Origin: Labilibaculum euxinicum
GTDB lineage: Bacteria; Bacteroidota; Bacteroidia; Bacteroidales; Marinifilaceae
Reading direction: 5' to 3'
Length of the DNA: 64,000 bases
Assembly (NCBI RefSeq): GCF_009795715.1
Contig: NZ_WTCR01000017.1
Location: forward strand, 1-64,000
Made by a program: the position numbers and the translations under genes. The notes under the pieces were generated by a model. It made no database searches, was not told the origin of the DNA, and worked only from the letters and a program-made list of their open reading frames with translations. Position 1 is the first letter of the stretch. Each line of letters opens with the position of its first letter. This document shows positions 53,285 through 62,215 of this stretch, one piece after another.

Positions 53285-54454
53285 TCAGTACACCGGAAGC
53301 TGAAATGAAACCCGAACACCGCCTTCGCTAAGGTTCTCCACATCAACAATGGCCTTGTGCAAATCCATAACCAATTTCACAACTACCAAACCAGCGGTAA
53401 AACGTTTAAAATCCTGTCTTCGGTCTTCTTTGTTTAGTTCAAAAAAGTGGAATGTGTAATTCACTTCCGATGGAGTAAATTGCACTCCTAAATCCTGAAC
53501 AAAAACCTTGACACTTTGACCTTCCAACGAAGCGCCAACCAAAACTTCGGAACGCGAAGGTGCATTGGTAACAGCATTTTCAATAACTTTCTCCATGCTG
53601 ATGCCAAACAATTTCTCATCACCACGAATAATATAATTCTTAGGGATCTCTACCTTTACTTTAATCTTTCGTTCAGCGATCAATGGTTTCAATTTTTCGA
53701 TGCTGTCTTTGACCACCTCGTAAACAGAAATTCCCAAAATTTTCATTTCGTAACGATCGAAACGCAAAGCAGAAAGAAGTAAGGCCATATCCGAAACACC
53801 AGTCAGTTTTTCACAAGCCTGAATAATGTATCGCACATATTTTAAATTGGTTTTATTTTTAATGGAAAATTCCAACATTTCAGCAAACCCCACAATACCA
53901 TTTAGCGGCTCTCTCAGTTCTGTTGACATGAGTGACAGAAAATCGTTTTTAGCATCCTCGAGAGTTGAAAGCTGATGGTTTGCATGCTCAAGACTTTGGT
54001 TTGACTCAACCAACTCCATGGTTCGGGCAGCAACCCTCTCCTCCAATTCCAGATTCATCATTTTCAGCTTCTGATTTTTACTTTTTAAATCAAGATGCGT
54101 ATTCACTCTGGCAACTAATTCCTGAGGGTTGAATGGTTTGGTGACATAATCCTGAGCCCCTGCTTCAAAACCTTTAATTATGGATTCTTCATCAACTCTG
54201 GCAGTAAGGAAAATTACAGGTATATCTTTTGTTTTTTCTTTTGATTTAAAATACTCACAAACCTCATAACCATCCATCTCAGGCATCATGATGTCCAGCA
54301 AAATCAAATCAAAACTTTTTGCAACACACAGCATTATGGCATCTTTGCCATTTAATGCGTAACTAATTTCGTAGGAGTCGTCGGAAAGAATGGATTGTAA
54401 TACTTTAATGTTATCTGGTATATCATCAACGATTAAAATCTGGTATTTCTTCAT
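53285..54454 (-). CDS. Response-regulator/kinase-like protein lacking the phospho-acceptor histidine
   Basis: A 389-residue protein. Residues 4-120 are a complete receiver domain (DD at 10-11, phospho-Asp54 in LILLDIMMPEMDG, Lys in VTKPFNP). A coiled coil (125-168) leads to a HisKA-like helix DFLSLMSTELREPLNG in which the invariant His is Thr178. The HATPase-like end is also degenerate: EKVIENAVTN keeps an N-box-like form, but the usual DxGxG is VQDLGVQF. It may be a receiver-driven dimeric pseudokinase. ATG at 54454 begins the receiver exactly; an upstream in-frame extension to 54523 looks like leader. Confidence 0.82.
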   Translation of the reverse strand: MKKYQILIVDDIPDNIKVLQSILSDDSYEISYALNGKDAIMLCVAKSFDLILLDIMMPEMDGYEVCEYFKSKEKTKDIPVIFLTARVDEESIIKGFEAGAQDYVTKPFNPQELVARVNTHLDLKSKNQKLKMMNLELEERVAARTMELVESNQSLEHANHQLSTLEDAKNDFLSLMSTELREPLNGIVGFAEMLEFSIKNKTNLKYVRYIIQACEKLTGVSDMALLLSALRFDRYEMKILGISVYEVVKDSIEKLKPLIAERKIKVKVEIPKNYIIRGDEKLFGISMEKVIENAVTNAPSRSEVLVGASLEGQSVKVFVQDLGVQFTPSEVNYTFHFFELNKEDRRQDFKRFTAGLVVVKLVMDLHKAIVDVENLSEGGVRVSFQLPVY

Positions 54455-54639
54455 TTCCGGTAAATTATATAAGTAGTCAGTAGTCATTGAAACAGAAAAT
54501 GTAAGAATCAGAATATTTAACATTCACATACCCTCACAATATTAACGCATAAATATAACACATAATTCTTTACATAGAAACCTAAAAACTGTTTTTTTTT
54601 GAATGCTTGTTTATTAGATTGGATCATCGAACATTCTAA

Positions 54640-55240
54640 ATGTAGAAAGTCTAAAAGTCTGGAAAGGTTGAATGGCCAAAACAAATACCTTTTTTGACTA
54701 TTGGATCTTGTGGCACAGAAGAAGGTTTACTTTTTAAAGACACTTCCAGACTTTTGTCCCTTTCAACTGTTAATTCACTGGCTAAAGCCAAGTGGCAATG
54801 AATTCACCATCTCTTTAAGCTCAGACAAATCAGCCTTACATCGATAAAGAACAAAATTAATGAATATTTCGACTTTGAATCCACTGGCTGAAGTCAGGTG
54901 GCAATCCAATCCTCTACCTCTTTTGATTACAATGGACTTTTAGACTCTTTGACTTTTCCAGACTCTTCAAGACTTTTTATCAAACACCCCTCTGCCTGTC
55001 GGCATCTCCCCTTAAAATGGGAGAATTATTACATTAGGCATTCGGCTTTGAATCCACTGGCTGAAGCCAAGTGGCAAAGTAAAGTTATCCTTATTCTATA
55101 CCATGGGACAAAGTCACATGGTAATCCAATCCTCTACCTCTTTTGATTACAATGGACTTTTGGACTCTTTGACTTTTCCAGACTCTTCAAGACCTTTTAT
55201 CACCCCCCCCCTCTCATTCCACGAACGAAGCCAAATCCAT
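54640..55240. repeat. Interspersed repeat region I
   Basis: Mixed copies of CCACTGGCTGAAGCCAAGTGG-like palindromes, GACTCTTTGACTTTTCCAGA/CTCTTCAAGACTTTT units, a CACCCCTCTGCCTGTCGGCA/TCTCCCCTTAAAATGGGAGA segment and CCATCTCTTTAAGCTCAGAC segments. Two copies of a 90-base stretch (about 54905-54980 and 55125-55200) are nearly identical. No gene seen apart from short spurious frames. Confidence 0.7.
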
Positions 55241-55293
55241 ATTCAAAGCTCGTGAAATAAAGACAAACAAATTAACTTGACAAGTTTGACAGC

Positions 55294-55322
55294 TTGGCTT
55301 TTCATTTTTTTGTTTAATTTTA
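55294..55322 (+). promoter_or_regulatory. Possible promoter of a 45-residue protein gene
   Basis: TTG, 18 bases, then TAATTTTA, one mismatch from TAnnTTTG. Start codon 35 bases downstream. Confidence 0.3.
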
Positions 55323-55357
55323 CAGCGAAATTATACACTACTACAAATTTTTTACCA

Positions 55358-55495
55358 ATGGACAATTTACCAAAGGAAATCGCCGATGCGATTAAAAATG
55401 GCATGGAAGAAAACCAACTGATTAAAATAGCAACCCGCCTTTTGGAAAAAGGAGATCAGGAAAATGCCGCTAAAGTATTGGATTTTTGCATTTAA
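55358..55495 (+). CDS. Small helical protein (45 residues)
   Basis: MDNLPKEIADAIKNGMEENQ is the first helix, then LIKIATRLLEKGDQENAAKV and LDFCI. It is a compact, amphipathic, TPR-like helical pair with good codon use, preceded by a plausible promoter and followed by a strong terminator (55509-55550). The isolated promoter-gene-terminator unit inside a repeat region supports a real gene. ATG at 55358 is preferred over an upstream in-frame start that would add a hydrophobic leader. Function unknown. Confidence 0.6.
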   Translation: MDNLPKEIADAIKNGMEENQLIKIATRLLEKGDQENAAKVLDFCI

Positions 55496-55508
55496 GAATC
55501 CACGACAT

Positions 55509-55550
55509 GCAAAAAGCTCCAAAAGATTATTTCTTTTGGAGCTTTTGCAT
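55509..55550 (+). terminator. Rho-independent terminator after the 45-residue protein gene
   Basis: AAAAGCTCCAAAAGA...TCTTTTGGAGCTTTT, a near-perfect stem of about 14 bp with an A tract before and T after. Confidence 0.85.
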
Positions 55551-55559
55551 TTATGCTTT

Positions 55560-56680
55560 TACTACCCCTAAATCCCCTGAAGGGGACTTTTGCATCTTTC
55601 AAGACTCTTCAAGACTTTTGTCTTTCTATCTTTAATCCACTGGCTGAAGCCAAGTGGCAAAACAAATCCATCTCTATTTATACCATGGACTAAATATGTC
55701 GAAATTCAAAATTTCTCTTTTTTAGACTATTGATTCCTGCGGCGCAGAAGAAGATGCTCTTTTTAAAGAAACCTATTCACCTGCGCCAATTTGTAATGTC
55801 CCATTCTTATCCCGGGGTGACATTCGCTTCGCTCATTTACCCCGGGCTATTCATATTTGAGTCCTTCCGGCTCAGACAAATCAGACTTACATCCATAAAA
55901 AACAAAATCATGAATATTTCGACTTTTCAAGACTTTTGGACTTTTCAAGACTTTTGGACTTTTCAAGACTTTCAAGACCTTTCCAGACCTTTCACCTTCA
56001 AACACCCCTCTCCCTGTCGGGATCTCCCCTTTAAAAAGGGAGAATTATTACATGAGGCATTTCGACTTTGAATCCACAGGCTTAAGCCAAGTGGCAAAAC
56101 AAATCCATCGCTATTTATACCATGGACTAAACTAAACATGTCGAAATTCAAGATTCTCTTTTTTAGACTATTGGTTCCTGCAGCGCAGAAGATGATGCTC
56201 TTTTTAAAGAAACCTATTCACCTGCGCCAATTTGTAATGCCTCATTCTTATCCCGGGGTGACATTCGCTTCGCTCATTTACCCAGGGCTATTCATATTTG
56301 AGTCCTTCAGTCTCAGACAAATCAGCCTTACATCCAAAAAACAAAATAATGAATATTTCGACTTTTCAAGACTTTTGGACTTTTCAAGACTTTCAAGACC
56401 TTTCCAGACCTTTCACCTTCAAACACCCCTCTCCCTGTCGGGATCTCCCCTTAAAAAAGGGAGAATTATTACATGAGGCATTTCGACTTTGAATCCACAG
56501 GCTTAAGCCAAGTGGCAATGAATTCACCACCTCTTTAAGCTCAGACAAATCAGCCTTACATCCATAAAGAACAAAATTAATGAATATTTCGACTGTTCAA
56601 GACCTTTCAAGACTTTTGGACTTTCCTCTGTTTGACCCTTCAAGACTTTCGACTTTTTCGACTTTCGACCACACCAACAA
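55560..56680. repeat. Interspersed repeat region II with two tandem 0.4-kb copies
   Basis: Two direct copies (about 55694-56130 and 56136-56520) share, in order, GTCGAAATTCAA, GACTATTG.TTCCTGC, TCACCTGCGCCAATTTGTAA, TTCTTATCCCGGGGTGACAT, GACTTTTCAAGACTTTTGGA units, CACCCCTCTCCCTGTCGGGA and GAATCCACAGGCTTAAGCCA. Differences are mainly in the number of GACTTTTCAAG units. No believable gene. Confidence 0.75.
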
Positions 56681-56689
56681 TGGATGAAC

Positions 56690-57290
56690 AGATCAATTAT
56701 CCTGACAAATAAGTGATTTTTAACGATTATTCACATTTGTTTTGGTTTTTTATTAAACATTGGACGGGATTATATAAATAATTTTATTTACATTTATTTT
56801 ACAATTATGTTGCAGCTGTTTTAATTCTATGTTTGCAGATTGATATGTCAAAGAAAAATATCAATTTGAATGTAATGCCGTATCGAAAGAAAAGCTTTCC
56901 GGTATAAATCCGGACAACCAGCGTCTCCTGATCAGCATGGAAAATCAGGACTCAATCGGATGTCTCCCGATACAAGACCCAATTATTCTCTGAGTTATTT
57001 GCCAACTAATTTGTGCAAATCAACCCGCATCATCTGCACGAAGCTTTTTCTGCAAATGACTTACTTTCAGCAATTGTCTTTATCATTAAACACTCAAAAC
57101 TATTTTTTCAACAATTAAAACAGCTTCGTTTCATTTATTTTCAGTTAAAAATTCTTTATAAATCATTGTTAGATTACAGGAACGGAAGTGCTCCGGTTAA
57201 GAATGAATGTCTCACAAGGAATAATGTTTCTCTGTGGCTCTATTTCTAATCAGTGAATTAACAAAAGCAAATTCCGGCATCATTTGATGA
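56690..57290. other. Intergenic region, no recognised feature
   Basis: About 600 bp, AT-rich. Only short frames with poor composition; no hairpin-plus-T terminator or promoter pair stands out. Confidence 0.4.
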
Positions 57291-57545
57291 CCTGATGAAG
57301 TTTAAGAACGGCTTTGTATTTTCATTTGATCAGTTGATGAAGTTTAAGAATCACTCGGTGAAGTTCAGGAATCACATTGTATTTTCATTTGATGACCCGC
57401 TGAAGTTCAAAAAGCACTTTGTTTTTTCATTTGATCAGTTGATGAAGTTCTGGAATCACTTGGTGAAATCCGGGAATCACATTGTATTTTCATTTGATCA
57501 CCTGGTGAAGTTCAGGAAGCACTTTGTTTTTTCATTGAATCAAGC
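57290..57545. repeat. Minisatellite-like tandem repeat
   Basis: Units of about 40-65 bp alternate: TGATGAAGTTTAAGAA, GGTGAAGTTCAGGAATCACA, TTGTATTTTCATTTGATCA, AAGCACTTTGTTTTTTCATT. The frame stays open and encodes a repeating KFxNHxVFSFD pattern, but the repeat explains that. Located 80 bp before the next gene. Confidence 0.7.
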
Positions 57546-57624
57546 CTTGTTTCATTTTTGAGCTGTACTTCGCTCAAGTGCCCGGAGTCCTGTTCCTGTT
57601 TTCTAACATTTAAAACAAAAAATC

Positions 57625-58539
57625 ATGCAAAAATTATTAGAAACTCAAAAAGAAATGCAAAGAACATTTCGAGGTTTTATAAGTGATAATCAAGTTAAAC
57701 TGGATGCAGTCCCTGTTGTGAAAGAAATCATTGATCTGCAGATCGATAAAATGGATCGGTTCGATGTTCTGTGGGAGCTTACCCAAACGAATTACAGTGG
57801 TACCACCATCACCAAACGCAACACAAAGGCATTGGCAGCCAATTATCTGAACCGCATTAATCTTCTTTTCTACAATTATTGCCTGAAAAGCAACAAACTG
57901 GAAGATCTTCCCAATTTAAAGGGCAGTGTTTCGTTTTACCTGAGCCTGTCCGATGAAAAATTCATCAGCAAACTGGACTTTACCTGCAGATTTGGTGACA
58001 ACTTGGGCGATCAACTGGCCGAAACAGCTGTGAGTACAGAAGAATTAGCAGATCTTAAGGTGCTGCGTTCGAGCTATATCGATCTGGCTCCAAGACCCAG
58101 GGAAATAAAGAGCAATACAAAAATTTCGAATCAGGAACTGAAAGATGTGGGGGCAGAAATTCTCAACATCAACAAAACCAGACTGGACAATGTGATGCAA
58201 TCTCTCTTTGCCGGTTCCGATCCCGAATTGTATCAAAGTTATCTGGAAGCTACAAATATGGTGAAAGTTGGCCATCGAAAAACTGCTGTATCCGGAAGCA
58301 TTACCGATAAGGTAAGCAAACTAGCGGTTCTTCAGGCGCACATCCTGATTCCTGAAGCGGGAATTGACCATTTGTGTACCAGTAAAAAAGGAGGATTCCG
58401 AATTGATAAACTGAACCCGGGCACCTATCAAATTCAAATTAAAGCCGTAACCTATAAAACCATTAGCATGGAATTGGTGCACCGTTACGGTGAAACCAAT
58501 GTGCTTCAGGTGGAAATGGAAACTGAGAACGGGCAATGA
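57625..58539 (+). CDS. Protein with C-terminal carboxypeptidase-regulatory-like domain
   Basis: A 304-residue protein without a signal peptide. Residues 1-200 are helical and unrecognised (EIIDLQIDKMDRFDVLWELTQ, ANYLNRINLLFYNYCL, INKTRLDNVMQSLFAGSDPELYQ parts). Residues about 222-300 look like a CarboxypepD_reg/PEGA-like beta sandwich (VSGSITDKVSKLAVLQAHILI and GGFRIDKLNPGTYQIQIKAV split). The combination without export signal is unusual, since such domains are normally extracellular. Found alone amid repeats. Higher GC and different codon use than the neighbouring repeats. The 67-bp leader follows the minisatellite. Confidence 0.6.
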   Translation: MQKLLETQKEMQRTFRGFISDNQVKLDAVPVVKEIIDLQIDKMDRFDVLWELTQTNYSGTTITKRNTKALAANYLNRINLLFYNYCLKSNKLEDLPNLKGSVSFYLSLSDEKFISKLDFTCRFGDNLGDQLAETAVSTEELADLKVLRSSYIDLAPRPREIKSNTKISNQELKDVGAEILNINKTRLDNVMQSLFAGSDPELYQSYLEATNMVKVGHRKTAVSGSITDKVSKLAVLQAHILIPEAGIDHLCTSKKGGFRIDKLNPGTYQIQIKAVTYKTISMELVHRYGETNVLQVEMETENGQ

Positions 58540-58543
58540 ACAA

Positions 58544-58585
58544 ACGGCCTGTGGCAGAAGTGCCGCAGGCCTGAGTTTTATACCG
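58544..58585 (+). terminator. Hairpin after 57625-58539 gene
   Basis: GGCCTGTGGCA/TGCCGCAGGCC stem with GAAG loop, followed by TGAGTTTTAT; the T tract is weak. Confidence 0.55.
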
Positions 58586-58599
58586 TATTTGTTAAAAAA

Positions 58600-59155
58600 A
58601 ACTCACCCCAGTCTTTCCTCTATTAAACACCTCACCCCAACCCTCTCCTGAAGGCGAGGGAGTTAGCACCGAAATGGAAATACTGCGCATATCGTCATCC
58701 TGCCCCGATAGCTATCGCGGGGGAGGAACGCAGTGAAGGATCTCATCCATTTTGGCTTTTCGTCAGTGCTTGTTGAAACACCTCTCTTCTGCCTTTCCTC
58801 AATCAAAATACCTCACCCCAGCCCTCTCCTGAAGGTGAGGGAGTTTTTTGGATAAACCCTTAGTAAAACCAAATGCAAACAATTAAAAGTGTATCCCTTA
58901 AAATAGCCCAAAGAGTTCATTTTCTTTGTTTTTGTTTATCCTGTTAATTCCTCATAAATAGTTTAGACCAAATGGAAGTACTGCACTTTTGGTCATCCTG
59001 CCACGATAGCTATCGCGGGGGAGGAACGCAGTGAAGGATCTCATCCATTTTGGCTTTTCATCAGTGCTTGTTAAAAACACCTCACCCCTGCCTTTCCTCA
59101 ATCAAAATACCTCACCCCAACCCTCTCCTGAAGGTGAGGGAGTTTTTGTATATAC
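58600..59155. repeat. Interspersed repeat region III
   Basis: Two near copies (about 58605-58850 and 58975-59155) share CACCTCACCCCAACCCTCTC, CTGAAGGTGAGGGAGTTTTT, GTCATCCTGCC.CGATAGCTA/TCGCGGGGGAGGAACGCAGT, GAAGGATCTCATCCATTTTG. The 750-bp interval between genes holds no believable reading frame. Confidence 0.7.
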
Positions 59156-59195
59156 CCGAGTAAAACCAAATGCGAACAATTAAAAGTGCAACCAT

Positions 59196-59236
59196 TAAAA
59201 AAAGCCCAAAGAATTCAATTTCTTTGGGTTTTTTCC
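59196..59236 (-). terminator. Bidirectional terminator after wbuC-like gene
   Basis: AGCCCAAAGAA...TTCTTTGGGTT stem with A tract on one side and T tract on the other. Confidence 0.75.
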
Positions 59237-59293
59237 TTCGGCCCCGCAAGAACAACAGATTCTTGCGAGATGGTACGCCGAAGTTTTTACTTT

Positions 59294-59767
59294 TCACTGC
59301 AAATTGAGTATTTTTTCTCTTAAACCCGCAAGATACAACTCACAAACATTTTCTTTTAATGGATCCGGTGTCCACGAAGCAAACTCCATACCTGCATTTG
59401 GTACGTAAGGTCCTTCCTTTATCTCGTAAATTACCGATCCCGACTCCTCTGCTAAAATGGTATGCCAAACTCCTGCTGGAATTTCAACCCCATATTCACC
59501 CTCTTCGGGAGCTAATTTTTTTGACTCTACAATATTTCCCTGATCATCAAAAAGGATTACAGTAATCCTTCCCCGCAACAAAAGGAAAATCTCTACATTC
59601 TCGGTATGCCTGTGGGGCGGCAAGTAAGTTTCAGGTTCAAGAGCATTCAACATTCTTTGCAACAACTCTTCTCCATTTTCATGGAAATTGTAATTCATGC
59701 GTTTGCGGGGACTGTTTTTTGCCTCACCTGTTACTCTGTTCAGTAATTCGGTATTGATGTATTTCAT
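59294..59767 (-). CDS. WbuC-family cupin
   Basis: A 157-residue cupin-fold protein of the WbuC family, often found in O-antigen or surface polysaccharide loci; the exact reaction is unknown. Metal-binding cupin motif PPHRHTENVEIFLLLRG (residues about 50-66) and second motif VEIPAGVWHTILA. The N-terminal SPRKRMNYNFHENGEELLQRMLNAL is typical. Downstream of the WecA-like transferase and the rfb genes, so probably part of the same surface glycan locus. Confidence 0.85.
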   Translation of the reverse strand: MKYINTELLNRVTGEAKNSPRKRMNYNFHENGEELLQRMLNALEPETYLPPHRHTENVEIFLLLRGRITVILFDDQGNIVESKKLAPEEGEYGVEIPAGVWHTILAEESGSVIYEIKEGPYVPNAGMEFASWTPDPLKENVCELYLAGLREKILNLQ

Positions 59768-59860
59768 TCTAAAATCAGATATAAAACCAATTAATCATTG
59801 GACGAGCCGAAGATTCCTTCCCATCCCTCCTTCTGTAATTTTATCCGCAAAACAATTCTT

Positions 59861-60838
59861 CTAGGTCAATTGGTGCAAGTGAAAGTACTTTCGTTTCACT
59901 GCAACATATACAAATGCCAGTACCAAAAGAATTCCAATAACAAATAGACTTAATGAGACGATAGAAAAATCGGATTCTAACAAATACAATGCGATAAAAT
60001 TAATCCCAATCTGAACCAAAGTATAGCCTGCAGCAACAATCAAGTGCGGTACTTTTGCCTCATTGGCTAAAATCTGATAAACATGTTTACGATGTGCCTC
60101 AAAAATATTCTCCTTTAGAATCAATCGGTGAACGATAGTAAGCACAGAATCCACACCATATACAGCCAAAAGCAAGACCACAACAAAGGAAGGTTCAGCC
60201 AAGATCAATTTCCCGATCATAAACAGGAGAATAAAAGCAATAGAAATGGCCCCCACGTCTCCGGCAAAACATTTTGCTTTTTTTCTAAAATTGTAAAAAT
60301 TAAAGACCAAAAGTCCTAAAGCCGTGCAATAAATCAAATCATTCTCGATAAAAGTTACATGATAGTTATTAATCAAGCACAAACCGGAAAGAACAGCCAA
60401 ACTATAGCCTCCCGTTATGCCATTGATCCCATCCATAAAATTCCAGGCATTGGTAATACCAATAAACAGAACCAAAGCCACAGCAATCCAAACCCACTGC
60501 AATTCAAACAAATTTAACTGATAGAACAGCAAGCCCATAGCCAGCAGATGAATGCCAAGGCGCAACTTATTGGAGAGCGTGAATACATCATCCAGAAAAC
60601 TGATTAAAGTGATTAGTGTTAATCCCAGAAAAAACCATGGGTAAGAAAAACCGGAATAAACAAAGAAGGCAAAGGCTCCAAAATAAAAGATGATTCCTCC
60701 TCCACGCAGTGTTATGGATGTGTGAGAGCTTCGCAGGTTTGGCTTGTCGATAATATTAAAACGATCGGCGAGTAGGAAGTAAAGATTGATTACTATAAAC
60801 AGGCATGCAGTTAGGAAAATAATTTGATAAAAAGACAT
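59861..60838 (-). CDS. MraY/WecA-family undecaprenyl-phosphate sugar-1-phosphate transferase
   Basis: A 325-residue integral membrane enzyme with about 10 helices. It starts a polysaccharide on undecaprenyl phosphate. Active-site motifs: SFLDD, NAWNFMDGINGITGG, CFAGDVGAIS and EAHRKHVYQ (HRxHxYQ-like). Probably transfers GlcNAc-1-P or a related amino sugar, to initiate an O-antigen-type chain that also contains rhamnose from the adjacent rfb genes. Confidence 0.88.
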   Translation of the reverse strand: MSFYQIIFLTACLFIVINLYFLLADRFNIIDKPNLRSSHTSITLRGGGIIFYFGAFAFFVYSGFSYPWFFLGLTLITLISFLDDVFTLSNKLRLGIHLLAMGLLFYQLNLFELQWVWIAVALVLFIGITNAWNFMDGINGITGGYSLAVLSGLCLINNYHVTFIENDLIYCTALGLLVFNFYNFRKKAKCFAGDVGAISIAFILLFMIGKLILAEPSFVVVLLLAVYGVDSVLTIVHRLILKENIFEAHRKHVYQILANEAKVPHLIVAAGYTLVQIGINFIALYLLESDFSIVSLSLFVIGILLVLAFVYVAVKRKYFHLHQLT

Positions 60839-60861
60839 TTGAGATTCAATTACGGTTTATG

Positions 60862-60910
60862 AACTTAAAGCTGTTTTTTATCTTTGTAAAAGATAAAAAC
60901 AGCTTTAAAT
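60862..60910. terminator. Long stem-loop between rfbB and WecA-like gene
   Basis: TTAAAGCTGTTTTTTATCTT and AAGATAAAAACAGCTTTAA form a 19- to 20-bp stem with loop TGTAA. No long T run beyond the stem, so it may attenuate rather than end transcription. Confidence 0.6.
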
Positions 60911-60924
60911 CAAACAATTATTTT

Positions 60925-61974
60925 TTATTTGGAATACATTTCTTTGTAATATTTTTCGTATTCCCCGCTGGTGATGTTCTCCATCCATTCCTTATTTTCG
61001 AGGTACCACTTTACAGTTTTCTCAATTCCCTCTTCAAATTGAAGTGATGGTTCCCAGCCCAATTCATTCTTTAGTTTTGTAGAGTCAATCGCATAACGCA
61101 AATCATGACCGGCACGATCGGTAACATAGGTAATCAGTTTCTCTGATTCTCCTTCTTCACGACCCAATAATCTGTCAACGGTTTTAATCATCACTTTGAT
61201 CAGATCAATATTCGTCCACTCGTTAAATCCACCGATGTTGTAGGTATCTCCAACTTTTCCTTCATGAAAAATTACATCAATCGCTCTTGCGTGATCTTCT
61301 ACATACAACCAGTCTCTAACATTTTCTCCTTTTCCATAAACCGGAAGAGCTTTGTTGTTGCAAATATTGTTGATGAACAAAGGAATTAATTTTTCAGGAA
61401 ACTGATAAGAACCATAATTATTCGAACAGTTCGAAATTACGGTTGGCAATCCAAAGGTATCCTGAAAAGCTCTCACGAAATGATCCGAAGAAGCTTTGGA
61501 AGCCGAGTAAGGGGAATGAGGATCGTAAGCCGTAGTTTCCAAAAAGAAGCCTTCTTCCCCCAGTGAACCATACACTTCATCTGTAGAAACATGATAAAAC
61601 AATTTCCCTTCGTAATTTCCCTCCCAAGCGAACTTAGCTGCTTGCAATAAACTCAAGGTTCCCATTACATTTGTTTGAGCAAAGGAAAATGGATCTTTAA
61701 TCGAACGATCAACATGAGATTCTGCAGCCAAATGAATGACACTTTCGATCTGATAATCTATAAATACTTTTTGAACCTTCTCAAAATCACAAATGTCGCA
61801 TTTTACGAATTCATAATTTTCTTTGTCTTCAATATCTTTTAAGTTGGCTAAATTCCCTGCATAAGTCAAGACATCCATATTTACGATTCGGTACTCAGGA
61901 TATTTATTGACCAACAAACGAACCAAGTGAGAGCCAATAAAGCCAGCACCTCCGGTAACTAAGATTGATTTCAT
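60925..61974 (-). CDS. rfbB: dTDP-glucose 4,6-dehydratase
   Basis: A 349-residue short-chain dehydrogenase that makes dTDP-4-keto-6-deoxyglucose, second step of dTDP-L-rhamnose synthesis. NAD motif VTGGAGFIGSHL, HLAAESHVDRSI, STDEVYGSLGEEG, and catalytic YSASKASSDH. Conserved C-terminal RAGHDLRYAID and ELGWEPSLQFEEG. First enzyme RfbA is not within the window; it is probably upstream of rfbC, beyond 64000. Confidence 0.96.
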   Translation of the reverse strand: MKSILVTGGAGFIGSHLVRLLVNKYPEYRIVNMDVLTYAGNLANLKDIEDKENYEFVKCDICDFEKVQKVFIDYQIESVIHLAAESHVDRSIKDPFSFAQTNVMGTLSLLQAAKFAWEGNYEGKLFYHVSTDEVYGSLGEEGFFLETTAYDPHSPYSASKASSDHFVRAFQDTFGLPTVISNCSNNYGSYQFPEKLIPLFINNICNNKALPVYGKGENVRDWLYVEDHARAIDVIFHEGKVGDTYNIGGFNEWTNIDLIKVMIKTVDRLLGREEGESEKLITYVTDRAGHDLRYAIDSTKLKNELGWEPSLQFEEGIEKTVKWYLENKEWMENITSGEYEKYYKEMYSK

Positions 61975-62014
61975 TGTAGTATGTTATTTAAGTTTTTTTA
62001 CTATTTATTGATAT

Positions 62015-62215
62015 TCTGCACAAGGGTAAAGTAAAATCAAGGTAAAAGTCTGACAAGGATAAAGGTTAAAGTATTAACAAGGTTAAAGGTTAAAGTAAAA
62101 CAAGATTAAAGGTTAAAAAAGCTTGTACTTCATCACCTTTATAATTTTCACATCATCCTTTACTCTTCATCCTTTACCCTTTCTCTTTTGAACTTTAACC
62201 TTTGTACTTTACCCT
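62015..62215. repeat. TTAAAGG-type repeat with inverted halves
   Basis: AAGGTTAAAGGTTAAAGTAAA-like units (62040-62115), then the complementary CTTTACTC, CCTTTACCCTTT, TTTAACCTTTG, CTTTACCCTTTACAC (62155-62222). The two halves could fold together between rfbD and rfbB. Confidence 0.6.

Noticed and set aside
56848-56910. 20-codon frame MSKKNINLNVMPYRKKSFPV
   Set aside because: Too short, no recognisable family, no promoter or terminator.
57290-57545. CRISPR-like alternation of repeats and spacers
   Set aside because: Units are degenerate, not separated by unique spacers, no fixed repeat length, and no cas gene is present.
57295-57561. 88-residue protein with KFxNHxVFSFD repeats
   Set aside because: Composition is fully explained by the DNA tandem repeat; no ribosome binding site or homologous family is recognisable.
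59112-59297. 61-residue minus-strand frame beside the WbuC gene
   Set aside because: It reads through the terminator hairpin and a repeat segment; no sign of a real gene.
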